NCBI GenBank assembly: GCA_910583695.1
Contig: CAJTZL010000048.1
Coordinates: 1 to 24,545, forward strand
Reading direction: 5' to 3'
DNA: 24,545 nt
Source: an uncultured Oscillibacter sp.
GTDB lineage: Bacteria > Bacillota > Clostridia > Oscillospirales > Oscillospiraceae
Made by a program: the position numbers and the translations under genes. Positions within the stretch are counted from its first letter, which is position 1, and the number at the start of each line of letters is the position of its first letter. Of the stretch, positions 22,471 to 24,545 are shown piece by piece. The notes under the pieces were generated by a model. The model saw only the letters and a list, made by a program, of their open reading frames with translations. It was not told the DNA's origin and did no database searches.

Positions 22471-24336
22471 ATGAACGTTTCTGCCGTCTTTGACTCCCGC
22501 GACGCTCAGTGCAAGAAGCCCTACGGCGCCCTTCCCTGCGGGAAGGAGTGGTCCCTTACCTGCCGCCCCCTCTCCGCCGAGGGCTTCACCCACTGCTCGG
22601 TCATCATCCGCCGGGAGTTCGCCGGCCACGAGATGGAGGCGGAGATGCCCTTCTCCGGCCTTCAGGAGGATCGGGCCTGCTTCTCCCTCACCCTCATCCC
22701 CTTTCAGACGCCGGAGCTGGTCTGGTACTGGTTCCGCTTCTGGCGGGACGACGGCACCGGCTGCCTTCTGGACAAGACCGGCTACCGCAGTCAGGGGGAG
22801 CCCCACCCCTGGCAGCTCACGGTCTATGAGGAGCGCCCCACCCCCTCCTGGTTCGGCGAGGGCGTGACCTATCAGATCTTCCCGGACCGGTATTGCCGCC
22901 TGGAGATCCCGGACCCCTCGGGCCTCATCGGAAACCGCTGGGTCCACCAGAGCTGGGAGGACAGCCCCGTGTGGCAGCCGGAGGACGGCGAGATCAAGAA
23001 CCGGGACTTTTTCGGCGGGTCCCTGGCGGGCGTGGCCGCCCACCTGGACGATCTGGAGGCTCTGGGGGTCTCCACCCTCTATTTCTGCCCCATTTTTGAG
23101 TCCGCCTCCAACCACCGCTACAACACGGCGGATTACACCCGCATTGACCCCATGCTGGGGACGGAAGAGGCGTTCCGGGACCTCTGCGCCAAGGCCAGGG
23201 AGAAGGGCATCCGCATTCTGCTGGACGGCGTGTTCAACCACACCGGCTCCCAGAGCGTCTATTTCAACGCCGACGGCTTCTACCCCACTCTGGGGGCCGC
23301 CCAGAGCCGGGAGAGTCCCTATTACCCCTGGTTCCAGTTCAGCGACTGGCCCGGGTCCTACGACTCCTGGTGGGGCATCAGCACCCTGCCCAATGTCCGG
23401 GAGGACTGTCCCGATTACGTGGATTACATCATCGAGGGGGAAAACTCCGTGGTGAAGCGCTGGCTCCGGGCCGGGGCCTCCGGCTGGCGGCTGGACGTGG
23501 CGGACGAGCTCCCCGATGAGTTCATTGAAAAGCTCCGCTCCGCCGTGGAGGAAACAGACCCCGATGCCATGGTCATCGGTGAGGTCTGGGAGGACGCCAG
23601 CAATAAGATCTCCTATTCCCGCCGCCGGAAGTACTTCCACGGAAAAGAGCTCCACGGCGTGATGAATTACCCCTTCCGCACCGCCCTGCTGAACTACCTG
23701 CTGGACGGCCCGGCGGAGGATTTCAAGGAGGCCATGGAGACCATCCGGGAGAACTATCCCCCCGCCGCCTTTTACTCCGCCATGAATTTCCTGGGAACCC
23801 ACGACACCCCCCGGGTCCTCACAATTCTGGGCGGCGTCCCCCTGCCGGAGGGCCGGGACGCCCAGTCCACCTTCCACCTGACTCCCCATCAGCGGGAGGC
23901 GGGTCTGGAGCGGCTCCACGTGGCGGCGGCCATTCTCTTCACCTTCCCCGGTTCCCCTATGGTCTATTATGGAGACGAGACCGGCATGGAGGGCGCAGCG
24001 GACCCCTTCAACCGCCGGACCTACCCCTGGGGCCATGAGGACTCGGCGCTTCTGGCCTGGTTCCGCTGGCTGGGACAGCTCCGGAAGAACCGGAGCTCCC
24101 TCCGCCGAGGCTCCCTCTCCTGGCTGGAGGCCCGGGGTCCCCTGCTGGCCTATATCCGGGAGACCTTTGACGAAGCCACCGCCACGCTGGTCAACGCCAG
24201 CCCAGAGGTGCGCACCGTCTCCCTGCCGGGGGAGGGCTTCCGGGATCTGTACACCGGTGAGGCGCTTTCCGGACGGGAGGCCCCCGTCCCCCCCTACAGC
24301 GTCCGGCTCCTGGGCCGGGGCTGCGGATGCCCTTGA
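22471..24336 (+). CDS. Glycoside hydrolase family 13 (neopullulanase/alpha-glucosidase-like)
   Basis: This is a cytosolic alpha-glucan-acting enzyme: no signal peptide is present. An N-terminal beta domain (about 1-120) is followed by the catalytic barrel beginning GVTYQIFPDRYCRLE. The catalytic triad of the family is visible: Asp342 in GWRLDVADE (nucleophile), Glu371 in VIGEVWED (acid/base) and Asp445 in GTHDTPR (transition-state stabiliser). The conserved DGVFNHTGSQS segment is near 250. The length of 621 residues fits neopullulanase or cyclomaltodextrinase types that degrade maltodextrins. Exact specificity cannot be told from sequence alone. The start follows AAGGAG. The gene stands alone between two parS sites, with no transporter or regulator beside it. 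Confidence 0.93.
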   Translation: MNVSAVFDSRDAQCKKPYGALPCGKEWSLTCRPLSAEGFTHCSVIIRREFAGHEMEAEMPFSGLQEDRACFSLTLIPFQTPELVWYWFRFWRDDGTGCLLDKTGYRSQGEPHPWQLTVYEERPTPSWFGEGVTYQIFPDRYCRLEIPDPSGLIGNRWVHQSWEDSPVWQPEDGEIKNRDFFGGSLAGVAAHLDDLEALGVSTLYFCPIFESASNHRYNTADYTRIDPMLGTEEAFRDLCAKAREKGIRILLDGVFNHTGSQSVYFNADGFYPTLGAAQSRESPYYPWFQFSDWPGSYDSWWGISTLPNVREDCPDYVDYIIEGENSVVKRWLRAGASGWRLDVADELPDEFIEKLRSAVEETDPDAMVIGEVWEDASNKISYSRRRKYFHGKELHGVMNYPFRTALLNYLLDGPAEDFKEAMETIRENYPPAAFYSAMNFLGTHDTPRVLTILGGVPLPEGRDAQSTFHLTPHQREAGLERLHVAAAILFTFPGSPMVYYGDETGMEGAADPFNRRTYPWGHEDSALLAWFRWLGQLRKNRSSLRRGSLSWLEARGPLLAYIRETFDEATATLVNASPEVRTVSLPGEGFRDLYTGEALSGREAPVPPYSVRLLGRGCGCP

Positions 24337-24339
24337 AAT

Positions 24340-24355
24340 TGTTTCACGTGAAACA
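24340..24355. promoter_or_regulatory. parS: parS site, perfect 16-bp palindrome
   Basis: TGTTTCACGTGAAACA is an exact 16-bp palindrome identical to the parS consensus. It begins 4 bases after the GH13 stop codon and about 1.9 kb from the other parS site. Confidence 0.92.
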
Positions 24356-24392
24356 CCAAGCCCTCGCCTTCAGACATGACATTCTTTGTAAG

Positions 24393-24530
24393 CTGAGCCC
24401 GCCGGAAACGGCGGGCTCAGGCCGTCAAAAATACCTTTTCGACGGCCTGAGCAAGTTTTTCAGAATGCGAAACCATTCTGAAAAACTTAATGATTGAAAA
24501 CGAGAGAAACCCCTGATGGGTTTCTCTCGT
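24393..24530. repeat. Cluster of four perfect hairpins at the right end
   Basis: Four perfect inverted repeats follow each other. H1 has 12-bp arms 24393-24404/24409-24420 with a GAAA loop. H2 has 11-bp arms 24416-24426/24441-24451. H3 has 15-bp arms 24453-24467/24474-24488. H4 has 13-bp arms 24500-24512/24518-24530 followed by a T-rich run. H1 and H2 share CTCAG, so they compete for it. At least one probably terminates the GH13 transcript. Confidence 0.75.
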
Positions 24531-24545
24531 AGCTCTTTTCCTTTC

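Noticed and set aside
22342..24036. A 564-codon open frame antisense to the GH13 gene
   Set aside because: The GH13 catalytic residues are all on the plus strand; the antisense product has no recognisable motif.

Overview
The window is a GC-rich chromosomal segment of a low-motility-gene, housekeeping type from a member of the Bacillota. Gene content points to class Clostridia: a T-box on ileS, zapA next to a U32 peptidase, maf-mreC-mreD-PBP2, DegV and a YitT protein. The high GC and the style of the proteins suggest the Oscillospirales (Flavonifractor or Lawsonibacter-like). The genus is an inference. Two parS sites at the right end suggest the origin-proximal part of the chromosome.

Layout. 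1-173: a structured intergenic repeat carrying a hairpin-rich insertion. 190-3893 (minus): an ileS transcription unit with a consensus promoter, an isoleucine T-box (specifier ATC) and an unrecognised 173-aa gene lying between the T-box and ileS. 3912-4426: a small minus-strand gene divergent from a short XRE regulator, with two palindromic operator-like sites between them. 4447-4490: a second, uninterrupted copy of the window-start repeat. 4699-4926 (minus): tRNA-Gly(GCC) with promoter and terminator. 4950-6851 (minus): a lipoprotein, then a 417-bp spacer holding a degenerate array of about 60-bp units, then a LUD-domain protein. 6894-12611 (minus): a YitT-family membrane protein and a divergent type IIA topoisomerase (ParC-like A subunit, ParE-like B subunit). 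An AT-richer cassette of an XRE regulator and a ribbon-helix-helix protein separates the two topoisomerase genes.

12612-13104 is a gene-free region with two outward promoters and a tandem pair of DnaA-box sequences. 13105-13944 is degV, and it shares a bidirectional terminator with a convergent PD-(D/E)XK-like/DUF4365-like gene. That gene is preceded by a small ORF that looks frameshifted. From 14848 to 24336 everything is on the plus strand: zapA overlapping a RlhA-type U32 peptidase gene; a dUTPase; maf, mreC, mreD and a class B PBP2 (cell elongation and division); and an intracellular GH13 glycosidase flanked on both sides by parS sites. The window ends in four consecutive perfect hairpins.

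The genes cover translation supply (ileS, tRNA-Gly), DNA topology (ParC/ParE), nucleotide-pool hygiene (dUTPase, Maf), cell-shape and division functions (ZapA, MreC, MreD, PBP2) and chromosome segregation (parS). I did not find a clear new defence or biosynthetic system. The most unusual signals are non-coding: the interrupted repeat pair, the 60-bp-unit array, the four-hairpin cluster, and operator-like sites resembling each other at two separate small-regulator loci.
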